This document shows, piece after piece, positions 8,739 through 18,496 of a DNA stretch of 64,000 bases. A model generated the notes under the pieces. It did not search any database and was not told the DNA's origin. It saw only the letters and a list, made by a program, of their open reading frames with translations. The position numbers and the translations under genes were made by a program. Each line of letters begins with the position of its first letter. The first letter of the stretch is position 1. Origin of the DNA: UBA7957 sp965222695 (GTDB lineage: Bacteria > Pseudomonadota > Gammaproteobacteria > Granulosicoccales > Granulosicoccaceae). The DNA is taken from assembly GCA_965222695.1 (NCBI GenBank), contig OZ244967.1, forward strand, positions 1,426,001 through 1,490,000, written 5' to 3'.

Positions 8739-8811
8739 CGTAGGAGCCTGCCCTGCAGGCGAAATTGTCCCGATCATCCACCATTATCGCGAGGAAGCCT
8801 CGCTCCTACGG
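8739..8811. repeat. REPIN (paired REP) after argE
   Basis: CGTAGGAGCCTGCC at 8739 and GCCTCGCTCCTACG ending at 8810 face each other as an inverted pair, each followed inward by a short palindrome (CTGCAGG-type on the left, TCGCGAGGAAGCC on the right). The core matches the REP motif GTAGGAGCGAGCTTGCTCGCGA well known from pseudomonads and relatives. It lies 10 bases after the argE stop. Confidence 0.85.
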
Positions 8812-8897
8812 GTGGAAAGAGGTCCGAAAATGGCCAGAAATAGTTAAGCTTTTCCCTATACTGTCATCTCCCTTCATCGGAACAGCCAGGTAAAACA

Positions 8898-9824
8898 ATG
8901 AACGCTTCGATTAATCAACATATGGGAATGACTGAATGGCTGCCGCTTATTTTATTGTCCGTACTTTGGGGCGGTTCCTTTTTCTTTGTTGAGATCGCAT
9001 TGCGAGAACTGCCGACTTTGACGCTGGTCTTTCTGCGAGTCTCGCTGGCGGCATGTGCCTTATGGTTAGTCGTCTATTTATCGCGGCGCAGGTTTCCGGC
9101 CGACAAAAATGCCTGGATCGCATTTTTCGCCATGGGATTGTTGAATAACGTCATTCCTTTTTCGCTGATCGTCTGGGGACAGATCTATATTGCATCCGGC
9201 TTAGCTTCCATATTGAATGCAACGACTCCCTTGTTCACTGTCGTCATTGCGGGTTTGTTGTTGACAGACGAACGTATCACCGCCATGAAACTGGTTGGGA
9301 TCGTATTTGGTATTGCAGGTGTTACCCTGATGGTTGGCCCTTCGGCGCTCGAAGGAGTGAGCAGCCATGTGCTGGCACAACTGGCTGTACTGGGAGCCGC
9401 GATTTCCTATGCGTTTGCGGGTGTCTACGGCAGACGCTTCAGCTCCATGGGCGTTGATCCCGTTGTGGCGGCTGCCGGTCAGGTCACTGCTTCTTCGCTG
9501 CTTTTGGCGCCCGCGGTGTGGATCCTGGACGACCCTTGGCAACTTGCATTACCCGGGCTCGGAACCTGGCTGGCGGTGATCGGCCTTTCTTTGCTGTCCA
9601 CCGCCCTGGCCTATATTATCTATTTTAGAATTTTAGCCGCATCCGGCGCAACGAACCTGCTTTTGGTGACGTTTTTAGTTCCCGTCTCGGCAATTCTATT
9701 GGGCGTTTTCATTCTGGCGGAGGTGCTGGAAACAACGCACGTCCTCGGCTTGATATTGATTGGTTTTGGGCTTGCAACAATTGATGGCAGACTGTGGAAG
9801 CGACGGACATGGATCGCAAGCTAG
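8898..9824 (+). CDS. EamA/DMT-family inner-membrane transporter
   Basis: 308 aa, with two EamA repeats of about five transmembrane helices each (residues ~12-145 and ~158-298). The start motif SVLWGGSFFFVEIALRELPTL and the central NATTPLFTVVIAGLLLTDE are typical of drug/metabolite exporters of the RhaT/YdcZ-like group. The substrate cannot be read from sequence. ATG at 8898 follows CAGG at 7 bases. Its last codons, ATC GCA AGC TAG, lie within a REP sequence (9814-9837), so the natural C-terminus may have been replaced. Confidence 0.88.
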   Translation: MNASINQHMGMTEWLPLILLSVLWGGSFFFVEIALRELPTLTLVFLRVSLAACALWLVVYLSRRRFPADKNAWIAFFAMGLLNNVIPFSLIVWGQIYIASGLASILNATTPLFTVVIAGLLLTDERITAMKLVGIVFGIAGVTLMVGPSALEGVSSHVLAQLAVLGAAISYAFAGVYGRRFSSMGVDPVVAAAGQVTASSLLLAPAVWILDDPWQLALPGLGTWLAVIGLSLLSTALAYIIYFRILAASGATNLLLVTFLVPVSAILLGVFILAEVLETTHVLGLILIGFGLATIDGRLWKRRTWIAS

Positions 9825-9837
9825 CCTCGCTCCTACA
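9814..9837. repeat. Single REP overlapping the end of the DMT gene
   Basis: TCGCAAGCTAGCCTCGCTCC followed by TACA is one REP unit in the GCTCCTAC orientation. The TAG inside it is the stop codon of the upstream transporter gene. Confidence 0.75.
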
Positions 9838-9883
9838 GGATGGGTTAATCTAGGGTTTATTCCGCCACACGGGCCAGTGACGC

Positions 9884-12800
9884 ATGCCTTTCCAACATTT
9901 TCACCCGTGCGTGATCAAATGGTTTCAGCAGCAATTCGATACCCCCAGCGATGTACAGAAGCTGGCATGGCCGTCCATAAAGAAAGGCCAGCATACATTG
10001 CTGGCGGCACCGACCGGATCGGGTAAGACGCTGGCGGCCTTTCTCGCGGTCATAGATGATCTGTTGCAGGAAGGAATCCGTTTCGGCCTGCCCAATGAAA
10101 CCTGGATAGTATACGTATCCCCGCTGAAAGCCCTATCGAACGATATTCAGAAAAACCTGCAGCAGCCTCTGATGGGCATACGCGACGAATTACTGATGCA
10201 GGGCCTGCCGGACGTCGAAATTCGGGCATCGGTTCGCACCGGCGATACTCCCGCCAGCGAGCGAGAGCGTATGCGCCGCAAAGCGCCGCATATCCTGGTA
10301 ACCACACCCGAATCATTGTTTATTTTGCTGACGTCCAAATCCGGTCGCAAAATGCTCCGTACGGTGCGAACCGTCATTCTCGACGAAATACACGCTCTTG
10401 CCGGCAACAAACGTGGTGCGCATCTGACACTGTCCCTGGAACGCCTGCAGGATTTATCCCGGTATCCGCTTACCCGGATTGGTATATCGGCAACGCAAAA
10501 ACCCATAGAGACCATGGCCCGCTATCTGATCGGTGATCGCAAGCAAGATTGCGAAATTATCGATACCGGGCATATTCGTGATCGTGATCTGGCCATTGAG
10601 GTGCCTTCCTCCCCGCTTGAGGCCCTGATGAGTAACGAAGTGTGGGAGGAAGTTTATGACCGGCTGGCTGGGCTGTGCACGCAACACAGCACCACGTTGA
10701 TTTTCGTTAACACGCGTCGATTGGCCGAACGTGCGAGCAAACATCTGGCCGAGCGGCTGGGTGAGGATCAGGTCACATCACACCACGGCAGTCTGGCCAA
10801 GGAACATCGGCTGGACGCCGAAAACCGGCTCAAAAGCGGTCAATTGAAAGCCCTGGTCGCGACAGCTTCGCTGGAACTGGGCATAGATATAGGCGATATC
10901 GATCTGGTTTGTCAGTTGGGATCTCCCGGATCAATCGCCAATTTTCTACAAAGGGTCGGCCGTTCCGGACATGCATTAAACGAAACACCTAAGGGTCGCT
11001 TGTTTCCTCTCACGCGCGATGATCTTGTAGAAGCTGCGGCCATTTTGGATGCCGTGCGCCGGGGAGAACTGGATCAAATCTGTATCCCTCCCGCCCCTCT
11101 GGACATACTTGCCCAGCAAATCGTCGCCGAAGTGGCTGGCGAAGAGTGGTCGGAAAACAAGCTTTTTCGTCTGTTTAAAAGGGCATGGCCCTACCGTGAT
11201 TTATCCGATAAGGATTTTGACGGTGTCGTCCGCATGCTGTCGGAAGGCTATAGCACACGGCGTGGTCGGCGGGGAACCTATATTCATCGCGACCGGGTCA
11301 ATCAACGACTCAGGGACAGACGCGGTGCCCGCTTGGTCGCTATGACCAACAGTGGCGCGATTCCGGACTTATTCGACTACGAAGTCGTACTCTCTCCGCA
11401 GGGTTTTGATATCGGCAGTCTCAACGAAGATTTTGCTTTCGAAAGCCTGCCCGGCGATATCTTCCAGCTCGGCAACACCTCCTACCGGATTCTTAAAATC
11501 GAACCTGGAAAAGTCTATGTGGAAGACGCGCACGGAATGCCGCCGAATATTCCATTTTGGTTTGGAGAAGCTCCGGGCAGAAGTGATGCCTTGTCATTCG
11601 CTGTCTCCCGTTTACGCAAAGACGTCAGCGAGCAGCTTAACCATGGCGAGCAATGGACCGCGGACTGGCTTATGCGCACTATCCGGCCGGGTTCGGTCAG
11701 TGCCGCGCAACAATTGGCGAATTATTTATGGGTCGCTAAAACATCGATAAATGTTCTTCCGACTCAAAAGCAAATTGTGCTGGAACGGTTTTTTGATGAA
11801 ACCGGGGATATGCATCTGGTCGTGCATTCCAGTTTCGGATCCAGAATCAACCGGGCCTGGGGGCTTGCCTTGCGAAAACGCTTTTGCCGCAAATTCAATT
11901 TTGAATTGCAAGCCGCGGCTCTGGAAGACAGTATCATCCTTTCGCTGGGTGCCACCCACAGCTTTGCGCTGGACGAAGTCGCTCATTATTTACACAGCAA
12001 TACGGTTCGCCATCTATTGATCCAGGCGCTTTTGGATGCGCCCATGTTCGAAACCCATTGGCGCTGGTGCGCAACCATCGCACTTGCTATTCAAAGAAAT
12101 CGAAACGGGAAAAAAGTGCCGGCGCAGTTTCAACGCAACGATGCCGAAGATCTGGTAGCCCAGATATTTCCCGATCAGATCGCCTGCTTTGAAAATATAG
12201 CCGGCGAGCGGGAGGTGCCGGATCATCCGCTGGTCAATCAAACCCTGTATGATTGCCTGCACGAGGTAATGGACATAGATGGACTTGAATCCGTATTGCA
12301 AGGCATAGAGTCGGGAAAAATCGACGTCATCAGTCGCGATCTGACCACACCGTCCGTACTGGCACAGGAAATACTCAATGCCCGGCCCTTTGCATTTCTT
12401 GATGATGCACCGGCTGAAGAACGTCGGACATTGGCTGTAAAATCGCGCCGTTATGTCGATGATGCTGATGTGCAGGATCTCAGCCAACTGGATCCGGCCG
12501 CTATCGGCAAAGTCAGGGAAGAAGCCTGGCCCTTGATTCGCAACGCCGAAGAACTGCACGATGCCTTGCTGCTGCACGGCTTTTTACGTGAGGAAGAAGC
12601 ATTCCGGGGCGTATCGACAAACCCGGACGGCTCATATACCGATCGGAATGCGGAGCAGTGGATGGCCAGTCTGGCCGCACAATCCCGTGCCACAAGTGTA
12701 TTAATAAATTCCGATCTCTGTCTCTGGGTCGCGGCGGAACGACTGCAGGAAATAAAGCATATACATCCCGATGCTGAACTGAACCCCTCCATCCCCGATT

Positions 12801-14260
12801 TGGCAATACCGGATACACATGACTGCCTGCAGGAACTGATCCGCGGCCGCTTACAGGCACTGGGTCCTGTGACTATCGATCAGATTGCAAGAGATCTGGC
12901 GATAAGCCGAAATGAAATACAAGCCGCTATGATGGCACTGGAGAAGGAAGGATATGCCATACGGGGGTCGTTTGAATCTGAGCGGGAACAATGGTGTGAA
13001 CGTGGTTTGTTGGCGCGGATTAACCGCTATAGCCTCAAAGCCATGCGCAAGCGGGTGGAGGCCGTTCCGGTCAAACACTATATGCGGTTTTTATTTGACT
13101 GGCATGGAACGGGCGAGAATCAGTCAAGCGGCCTCGATGCGGTAAGCCGGGCATTGTACTTGATCAGCGGATATCCCTTGAACATCAACGCCTTGACCGA
13201 GGCCATGCATACACGAATTGTCGATTTTTCATTGGCGGATCTGGACACGCTATGCGCCAGTGGACGCTTTATCTGGTTTCACCCGAAAACTTCGGGCAAA
13301 AGCGGCAATCCCGGAAGTCTTTCCAAAACCACCATAGTGTTGGTTCCCCGTGAAGAGCTGGTTTACTGGAAAAGGGCGGGGTTGATCCAGCAGTCGGAAG
13401 ATTGCGAGTTGTCTTCATCCGCCGAGGCGGTTTTCGATTATCTCGCGCATCACGGAGCCAGCTTTTTCTCCGATATTGTGGAGCATTGCAAGCAATTGCA
13501 AACACAGACGGAGGCTGCTCTGTCGGAACTGGTATCCAACGGTTTGGTGCATTCCGATAGTCTGGCCGGACTTCGTGCGCTCGCCACCCCACCCTCAAAA
13601 AGACCTTCGTTGTCGAGATTTTCAAAACGATCGCGGTCCGCCATACCTACGGTTGAGGACGCGGGCCGTTGGGGAATAGTCGAGGTTTCCTCGCAATCGC
13701 CTGCGGGGCAAGCTCCTACGAAGGTGATTGGTGTAGTCCGTGGGAGCGAGGCCTCCTTGCGATTGCGGCTCGACTACGACACACTTGAATATTTTCTAAG
13801 CCTGTACTTCAATCGCTACGGGTTGGTGTTTAAACGATTGATTGAAAGAGAAATCAATATTGTACCCTGGCGCGATCTTTTACCCGTGCTGCAAAAACTG
13901 GAAGCCCGTGGCGATATCCGCGGCGGCCGTTTCGTCGACGGGCTCAGCGGTGTCCAGTTTGCCCTGCCGGAAGCCGCGGCAGCGTTGAGAAAAAAACCGG
14001 GCGTGAGTGAAAAACAGCCATTGGTCAGTATATCCACAGCTGACCCCTTGAATCTAAGTGGCCTGATACTTCCGGGTAAACGCCTGGCCGCCAGCGCGTC
14101 AAACCGAATGATGTTTCGCGACGGAGAATTACTGGCCAGTCAGATCGGAGAGGATATTCACTACGCCGGGGACCCGGACGAACAAACACGATGGGATATT
14201 CAGGCCAGGATTAAGCGGACCGTAAAAATCGCCGGAAAGCGATTCCGTTCATCGCCGTAG
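9884..14260 (+). CDS. lhr: Lhr-type superfamily 2 DNA helicase (large helicase-related)
   Basis: 1458 aa, within the usual range of bacterial full-length Lhr. It is an ATP-dependent 3'-5' DNA/RNA-DNA helicase linked to DNA repair. The Walker A motif APTGSGKT is at 42-49 and the DEIH box at 167-170. Helicase motif VI is seen as QRVGRSGH. The winged-helix and Lhr-core regions follow, then the long C-terminal Lhr extension with several predicted winged helices. An in-frame REPIN supplies residues ~1269-1295, just after a GRW motif. The stop TAG falls within another REP (14256). No Shine-Dalgarno is obvious before ATG 9884. Confidence 0.95.
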   Translation: MPFQHFHPCVIKWFQQQFDTPSDVQKLAWPSIKKGQHTLLAAPTGSGKTLAAFLAVIDDLLQEGIRFGLPNETWIVYVSPLKALSNDIQKNLQQPLMGIRDELLMQGLPDVEIRASVRTGDTPASERERMRRKAPHILVTTPESLFILLTSKSGRKMLRTVRTVILDEIHALAGNKRGAHLTLSLERLQDLSRYPLTRIGISATQKPIETMARYLIGDRKQDCEIIDTGHIRDRDLAIEVPSSPLEALMSNEVWEEVYDRLAGLCTQHSTTLIFVNTRRLAERASKHLAERLGEDQVTSHHGSLAKEHRLDAENRLKSGQLKALVATASLELGIDIGDIDLVCQLGSPGSIANFLQRVGRSGHALNETPKGRLFPLTRDDLVEAAAILDAVRRGELDQICIPPAPLDILAQQIVAEVAGEEWSENKLFRLFKRAWPYRDLSDKDFDGVVRMLSEGYSTRRGRRGTYIHRDRVNQRLRDRRGARLVAMTNSGAIPDLFDYEVVLSPQGFDIGSLNEDFAFESLPGDIFQLGNTSYRILKIEPGKVYVEDAHGMPPNIPFWFGEAPGRSDALSFAVSRLRKDVSEQLNHGEQWTADWLMRTIRPGSVSAAQQLANYLWVAKTSINVLPTQKQIVLERFFDETGDMHLVVHSSFGSRINRAWGLALRKRFCRKFNFELQAAALEDSIILSLGATHSFALDEVAHYLHSNTVRHLLIQALLDAPMFETHWRWCATIALAIQRNRNGKKVPAQFQRNDAEDLVAQIFPDQIACFENIAGEREVPDHPLVNQTLYDCLHEVMDIDGLESVLQGIESGKIDVISRDLTTPSVLAQEILNARPFAFLDDAPAEERRTLAVKSRRYVDDADVQDLSQLDPAAIGKVREEAWPLIRNAEELHDALLLHGFLREEEAFRGVSTNPDGSYTDRNAEQWMASLAAQSRATSVLINSDLCLWVAAERLQEIKHIHPDAELNPSIPDLAIPDTHDCLQELIRGRLQALGPVTIDQIARDLAISRNEIQAAMMALEKEGYAIRGSFESEREQWCERGLLARINRYSLKAMRKRVEAVPVKHYMRFLFDWHGTGENQSSGLDAVSRALYLISGYPLNINALTEAMHTRIVDFSLADLDTLCASGRFIWFHPKTSGKSGNPGSLSKTTIVLVPREELVYWKRAGLIQQSEDCELSSSAEAVFDYLAHHGASFFSDIVEHCKQLQTQTEAALSELVSNGLVHSDSLAGLRALATPPSKRPSLSRFSKRSRSAIPTVEDAGRWGIVEVSSQSPAGQAPTKVIGVVRGSEASLRLRLDYDTLEYFLSLYFNRYGLVFKRLIEREINIVPWRDLLPVLQKLEARGDIRGGRFVDGLSGVQFALPEAAAALRKKPGVSEKQPLVSISTADPLNLSGLILPGKRLAASASNRMMFRDGELLASQIGEDIHYAGDPDEQTRWDIQARIKRTVKIAGKRFRSSP
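13689..13768. repeat. lhr: REPIN inside the lhr coding sequence
   Basis: A left unit ending GGGGCAAGCTCCTACG and a right unit beginning CGTGGGAGCGAGGC form a divergent pair. The arms point the opposite way to those of the intergenic REPINs. It is read through in frame as about 27 residues without a stop. Confidence 0.8.
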
Positions 14261-14330
14261 GAGCGAGGCTTCCTCGCGATTGGATTCTCGTCTGCCGACG
14301 GGCTTTCGCTTGCAGGGCAAGCTCCTACGA
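14256..14330. repeat. REPIN forming both ends of convergent genes
   Basis: CGTAGGAGCGAGGCTTCCTC at 14256 and CAAGCTCCTACG ending about 14329 form an inverted pair. The TAG of the left arm is the lhr stop (14258-14260). The TAG of the right arm, read on the minus strand, is the stop of the cytochrome gene (14325-14327). The paired structure may also end transcription from both sides. Confidence 0.88.
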
Positions 14331-16058
14331 GGTGCTTGCCGCGTCGGAGGCGATGGTTTCGGTTTTCAAGGAGGTTCCATCAAACATGGTCTTGAATTCA
14401 TCGACCTCTTTGACTTTGATGCTTTTAAACAAATCCTGGATATGCCCGTAAGCCAGAGGCTGATAATTCAATTCCACAAAGACATTATAGCTATCGGTGG
14501 CATCCTCTATGGGAATTTTGTAGATCACATTATCACCTCCATTGTCAAAATTATTGTCATTCGCGGCATTCCCCACTACCTTGATATCATCCGATGCTGT
14601 TAGCTTGGAAAATCCCGAGGGTAACAGGCGATTGTCTTTCAGATAGTGGGTGGCCTGCAATAAGGTGTGTGTGACACCGGAGGCTGAGTCGCCCATAATC
14701 GCTTCGTAGACTTGAACCTGCTCTTCCGAAGTGATGAGATTATAGTGCTCCTCGTAAGACATGGAGTTGGTATCAGTCGCAATTTCATCGAGACTGCCGT
14801 TGCTGTTGACCTTCCCGGATTCAAACACCACTTCGCCGTTTGAATTGGTGACCACCATGTGCAAATAAGCGCGCCGGGAGGGATATCCGCTAGGGAGTTT
14901 ATGGCCTGTATTATTGGTCACTTTAACATTGACGGTAAGCTCCGAGTTTTCAATACTGCTTGATTGGATGTTGACCGTTGCGGCGGTTTTTAGAAATTCC
15001 CGGTTGCGTTCGATGGACTCATCAAAACTCTCGGCTTCAAGTTCTATTCCTAACTCGGTCCGGTATTTTTTCAACATGGATTGCATGACGGTGTTGGCGC
15101 CCAAAAATGTGTGCCTGGAAAAATTCTCGCGTGGTTCGCCGCCACCTTCTGTCGCCAGCAGTACACTGCCCTCGGCAAAAGGCATATGACAACCTTGGCA
15201 AGTTTTCTCCTTGCTGCCGCCAGTGGCATAGTCGCTGTGTTTCCACTCCGAGAACACCATTTGTTCAGGGAAGAAGGTATCTTCCGATCCGCCGATGGGA
15301 TTACCGTCTACATCCACAGAGGGCGTGCGCAAATCGTGACAGGCAGCGCAGGATTCGGAGGTGCTGATGTGCTCACTGTAAACCGGGTTAAACTGCGAGA
15401 CCGCCACCATATAGGCACCGCTCGGGCCTGTATATTGTCCGTAGGCCGGTCTGTCGGAAAGCGATTCATACTCCTTGACGCTGAATTTTCCTGAGACTCC
15501 GTCAATCGTACCCATTTTCCCATTGTCTTCCATTTGATGGCATAAAGTACAGCTGACTCCTTCCATCGTTTGATCAAAGTAGGGATTGTCACTGTCAAGC
15601 AGGCCGCCTTCTCCATGAATCACAAATTCCACACCGTCTTTTTCCGCTGCATCGTTGGCCATAGGCGCATGACAGCGCGAGCAGGTTGAATCGAGTTCTT
15701 CCTTCAACACAGGGTTACGCTCAATCTCCGCGGCCACTTTAGCCAGCCAGTAAGGATCGCGGGTTGAATTTGCCATCATACTGCTCGCCCAATCCGTGCC
15801 CAGAGAAACATCGTTGCCGGATTCGTCGGTCAGATTCTGATGGCAGGCATTGCATTGCCCTGAACCTGAATAGTGGTCTCCCTTAAAGCTATTTGAATGA
15901 GGTTCCAGATCGGGTAAAATTCCGGTACCGATCTTTCCCGGACCAGGTTTACCCGGGCCGTTGTCATCGCCCCCCCCACTGCCTGCTGAGCAAGCCACTA
16001 AAATGATGCTGAATAAGAGTATCAGTATGAGTTTTATTAAACTTCTTTTATTATCCAT
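14325..16058 (-). CDS. Pentaheme c-type cytochrome lipoprotein
   Basis: 577 aa from ATG 16058, chosen because GGAAAAG lies upstream and the next residues form a signal. An in-frame ATG at 16094 lacks a ribosome site. The signal ends in a lipobox-like LVAC (Cys23), followed by a Gly/Asp/Pro linker, so it should be a lipid-anchored exported protein. Five CxxCH heme sites occur: CNACH ~69, CSRCH ~126, CTLCH ~170, CAACH ~237, CQGCH ~287. The C-terminal half has NNTGHKLPSGYPSRRAYLH, a motif shared by multiheme cytochromes of the c554-like group. It follows the propeller gene by 50 bases on the same strand. Its partner redox protein is unknown. Confidence 0.85.
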   Translation of the reverse strand: MDNKRSLIKLILILLFSIILVACSAGSGGGDDNGPGKPGPGKIGTGILPDLEPHSNSFKGDHYSGSGQCNACHQNLTDESGNDVSLGTDWASSMMANSTRDPYWLAKVAAEIERNPVLKEELDSTCSRCHAPMANDAAEKDGVEFVIHGEGGLLDSDNPYFDQTMEGVSCTLCHQMEDNGKMGTIDGVSGKFSVKEYESLSDRPAYGQYTGPSGAYMVAVSQFNPVYSEHISTSESCAACHDLRTPSVDVDGNPIGGSEDTFFPEQMVFSEWKHSDYATGGSKEKTCQGCHMPFAEGSVLLATEGGGEPRENFSRHTFLGANTVMQSMLKKYRTELGIELEAESFDESIERNREFLKTAATVNIQSSSIENSELTVNVKVTNNTGHKLPSGYPSRRAYLHMVVTNSNGEVVFESGKVNSNGSLDEIATDTNSMSYEEHYNLITSEEQVQVYEAIMGDSASGVTHTLLQATHYLKDNRLLPSGFSKLTASDDIKVVGNAANDNNFDNGGDNVIYKIPIEDATDSYNVFVELNYQPLAYGHIQDLFKSIKVKEVDEFKTMFDGTSLKTETIASDAASTS

Positions 16059-16108
16059 TTTACTTTTCCGGTACATTTGCCAGTTGCTGAGCATCGAGAG
16101 AGTTACGC

Positions 16109-18262
16109 TTAGTAATCCTGCGGCTCGAAAACATTCACGGTGTTAGAATTAAAATCGGTCACCCATATGGTTCCCGGAAATATCTCGTTATCGCCCTGGG
16201 CGATAACATCCAGCGGAACTATACCCGCCTCGGGAAACAGCTTGCTTTTTGACATCAGAACATCACCGTCTTTATTGAGCTCGATTCGCCAGACCGCCTT
16301 ATCGAAACTCGCCGTGATCAGATCACCTTTCATCGCTCCCGAAAAGTTGCTTGCCGTGTATTCGTCTAAACCATTTGTCGATTTCATAAAAATATCCAGC
16401 GCCATATCATTGATACCAGGGGCCTGAAAGTTACATTCAACGGGATTGGCCGACACTTGCGCAATGGGACTCTGCGGATTTGAGCTGTTGAAGGTGTTCG
16501 ATTTTTTGCCACGCGTCGGATTCGGATGACCTCCATAGTAGCCGCGATGACTGATATAATGCAAGCCATCTCTGTACGTCTGACCGCCGTTATCAACCTT
16601 GTTGGTACAGTTGCCGACCGGCTCTCCGCCCCAGTTCGCGTTACCGCCGTTGTCAACAGTGTAGAGACGATTTGATTCGGTTAAGACCAGATCGTAGGCA
16701 TTGCGAAATCCGGGGGCATAAATCTGAACCGGTCCGTTAGCCTCTAAGATAGCTTGATTCTTGCCGTTATTACCACCGAATGGATCATTATAGTCATTGG
16801 CACCCGATCGATCTTCATCATTCAACGTCGGCAGATCATAAGGCGTGTTACCCAGTTTATTCAGATCGATTTCCAGAATCGCCCCGCTCAGGGCCACTTC
16901 AGGTAAAAGTGCGAAATTATGCGATGGTGCCCCGGTATTAGTATTTCCACCGTTCGCCAACAGTATTTTCGTTCCGGATTTGTCAAATACCAGCCCATTA
17001 CCCTGGTGGTTTTCTTCCGATCGGGGCAGTCCTCGCAGCAGGTCTTCTTTCGCCCAACTCGTGCCTTGCTTATATAAGCGTGAAAGAATCCCTGAATTGG
17101 TATCGAGGTTTTTGTCAACCCCGGAAGGGCCGGCACCCTGTCTCGGATCACCGGAAACCAGATAAATCTGCGGATCCTGGGCCGTCCCGACCACTATCAT
17201 ACCGGTCAGCAACCGTCCTTTAATCGAGCCATTGACCGATCCGTCATCATCATGATTCACCATTTTATTAACGAGGTCGATGGTTTGAGAATTGGTAACT
17301 TTATAGTTGTTAGCACCGGTTCTTTGAATGGTCAACACCTGGATCAAGCCGTTCATCTGACCAAGATAAAGCTTGCCGTCCGGACCGAACTGCAATGTCG
17401 TGGGACGTAAGCTACTCAGACCCTTGAGTTCGGACTGTGTAAAAACGGGATCTTCTTCATCTCCGGTGTCCGGGTTTTCAACCTTTCCGCTCAGCCCGAC
17501 TTTCAGTGTCGGATTGGCCCCATCATGCAGTACCGAGAGTTCGGCGCTCTTGTCTCCATAAGTTGTACTATTCATGGTGACTTTGACGGTTTTGGACTCG
17601 CCCGGCGCCAGTATTGCCATTGCATTGAAATTGGTGGAAAAATCACTGGCATTGTCACCGTTGATTTCTATGGAATCTATGGATATCAAAGGTCCGTCTG
17701 TATCGCCTTCGTTTGACAAAACCAGATTTTTTACTGAACTATCGCCCATCAAAATGGTTCCGAGATTGACACCGACGGGCGCAGCCTTCAATTCACTGAC
17801 CGCCTGCTCGCCTCCCTCGCCATTAAGAAAAATGACATGCTCAGCGCTAGCACCATCATGGTCAACATGGATGGCGGCGGACTTTTTACCGACGGTAACG
17901 GGAAAAAAAGTGATTTCCAACTGCGTGGAATCACCGGGGCTGAGCACGGTTTGCTCCGGAAACTCAACGAAAAATTCATCGCTGTTGGCACCGCTGAGGG
18001 TAATGCCGTTGATCACAATATCGTTCTCTCCGACCTCACCCAGATGAGTGATGATCACCGATTTGCTGCTGTCCTTCCCGACTTCCACCTTTTCCATATT
18101 CAGCAAGGGCGGCGACACACCCATATTGGTGACTTCATTGATAACGGCCGTACCGCTGAGCGGAATACTGATTTTCTGACCGGCGAAAACAAGCCCCGCG
18201 CTGCTGATCACGAACACTAAGGCAAGAAGTGAGATGGGAAGTCGAAAATTAGATCCAAGCAT
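16109..18262 (-). CDS. Secreted ASH-domain protein with glucose/sorbosone dehydrogenase-like propeller
   Basis: 717 aa with a Sec signal (hydrophobic core ending GLVFAGQ, cleavage near residue 27). Two ASH/choice-of-anchor D-type immunoglobulin-like domains follow at about 45-150 and 160-265. Both carry the LSPGDS/LAPGES and VGKKSA/YGDKSA signatures. Residues ~285-717 look like a six-bladed propeller of the glucose/sorbosone dehydrogenase class: LRPTTLQFGPDGKLYLGQ, YAPGFRNAYDLVLTE, GYYGGHPNPTRG. Enzymatic activity and PQQ use are not proven by sequence. The gene is first in a pair with the pentaheme lipoprotein, which could accept electrons from it (inference). Confidence 0.78.
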   Translation of the reverse strand: MLGSNFRLPISLLALVFVISSAGLVFAGQKISIPLSGTAVINEVTNMGVSPPLLNMEKVEVGKDSSKSVIITHLGEVGENDIVINGITLSGANSDEFFVEFPEQTVLSPGDSTQLEITFFPVTVGKKSAAIHVDHDGASAEHVIFLNGEGGEQAVSELKAAPVGVNLGTILMGDSSVKNLVLSNEGDTDGPLISIDSIEINGDNASDFSTNFNAMAILAPGESKTVKVTMNSTTYGDKSAELSVLHDGANPTLKVGLSGKVENPDTGDEEDPVFTQSELKGLSSLRPTTLQFGPDGKLYLGQMNGLIQVLTIQRTGANNYKVTNSQTIDLVNKMVNHDDDGSVNGSIKGRLLTGMIVVGTAQDPQIYLVSGDPRQGAGPSGVDKNLDTNSGILSRLYKQGTSWAKEDLLRGLPRSEENHQGNGLVFDKSGTKILLANGGNTNTGAPSHNFALLPEVALSGAILEIDLNKLGNTPYDLPTLNDEDRSGANDYNDPFGGNNGKNQAILEANGPVQIYAPGFRNAYDLVLTESNRLYTVDNGGNANWGGEPVGNCTNKVDNGGQTYRDGLHYISHRGYYGGHPNPTRGKKSNTFNSSNPQSPIAQVSANPVECNFQAPGINDMALDIFMKSTNGLDEYTASNFSGAMKGDLITASFDKAVWRIELNKDGDVLMSKSKLFPEAGIVPLDVIAQGDNEIFPGTIWVTDFNSNTVNVFEPQDY

Positions 18263-18496
18263 ATTGATATCCAGATCAAAACCTATTGAATAAATGTGTC
18301 GGCAGCTGCTTTAGGGAACGTATATCGCTTTAGAGAGCTAGGAAGGTTATCGACCTTAGGCCGCAGTTTCTGAAGTGTGATCTGATAGGACTTTTGTAAA
18401 TGACTTACATTTATTTTCCGACCGATTCAGTCGGATTCCGGCGGCACTATATTTGCTCTATGGCTTATTCACTAATGACTGATCACGCTGTGTTGT

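Noticed and set aside
18418..18434. Small hairpin CCGAC/GTCGG before the GT61 gene
   Set aside because: A 5-bp stem is too short to call, and it has no T tract or known operator match.
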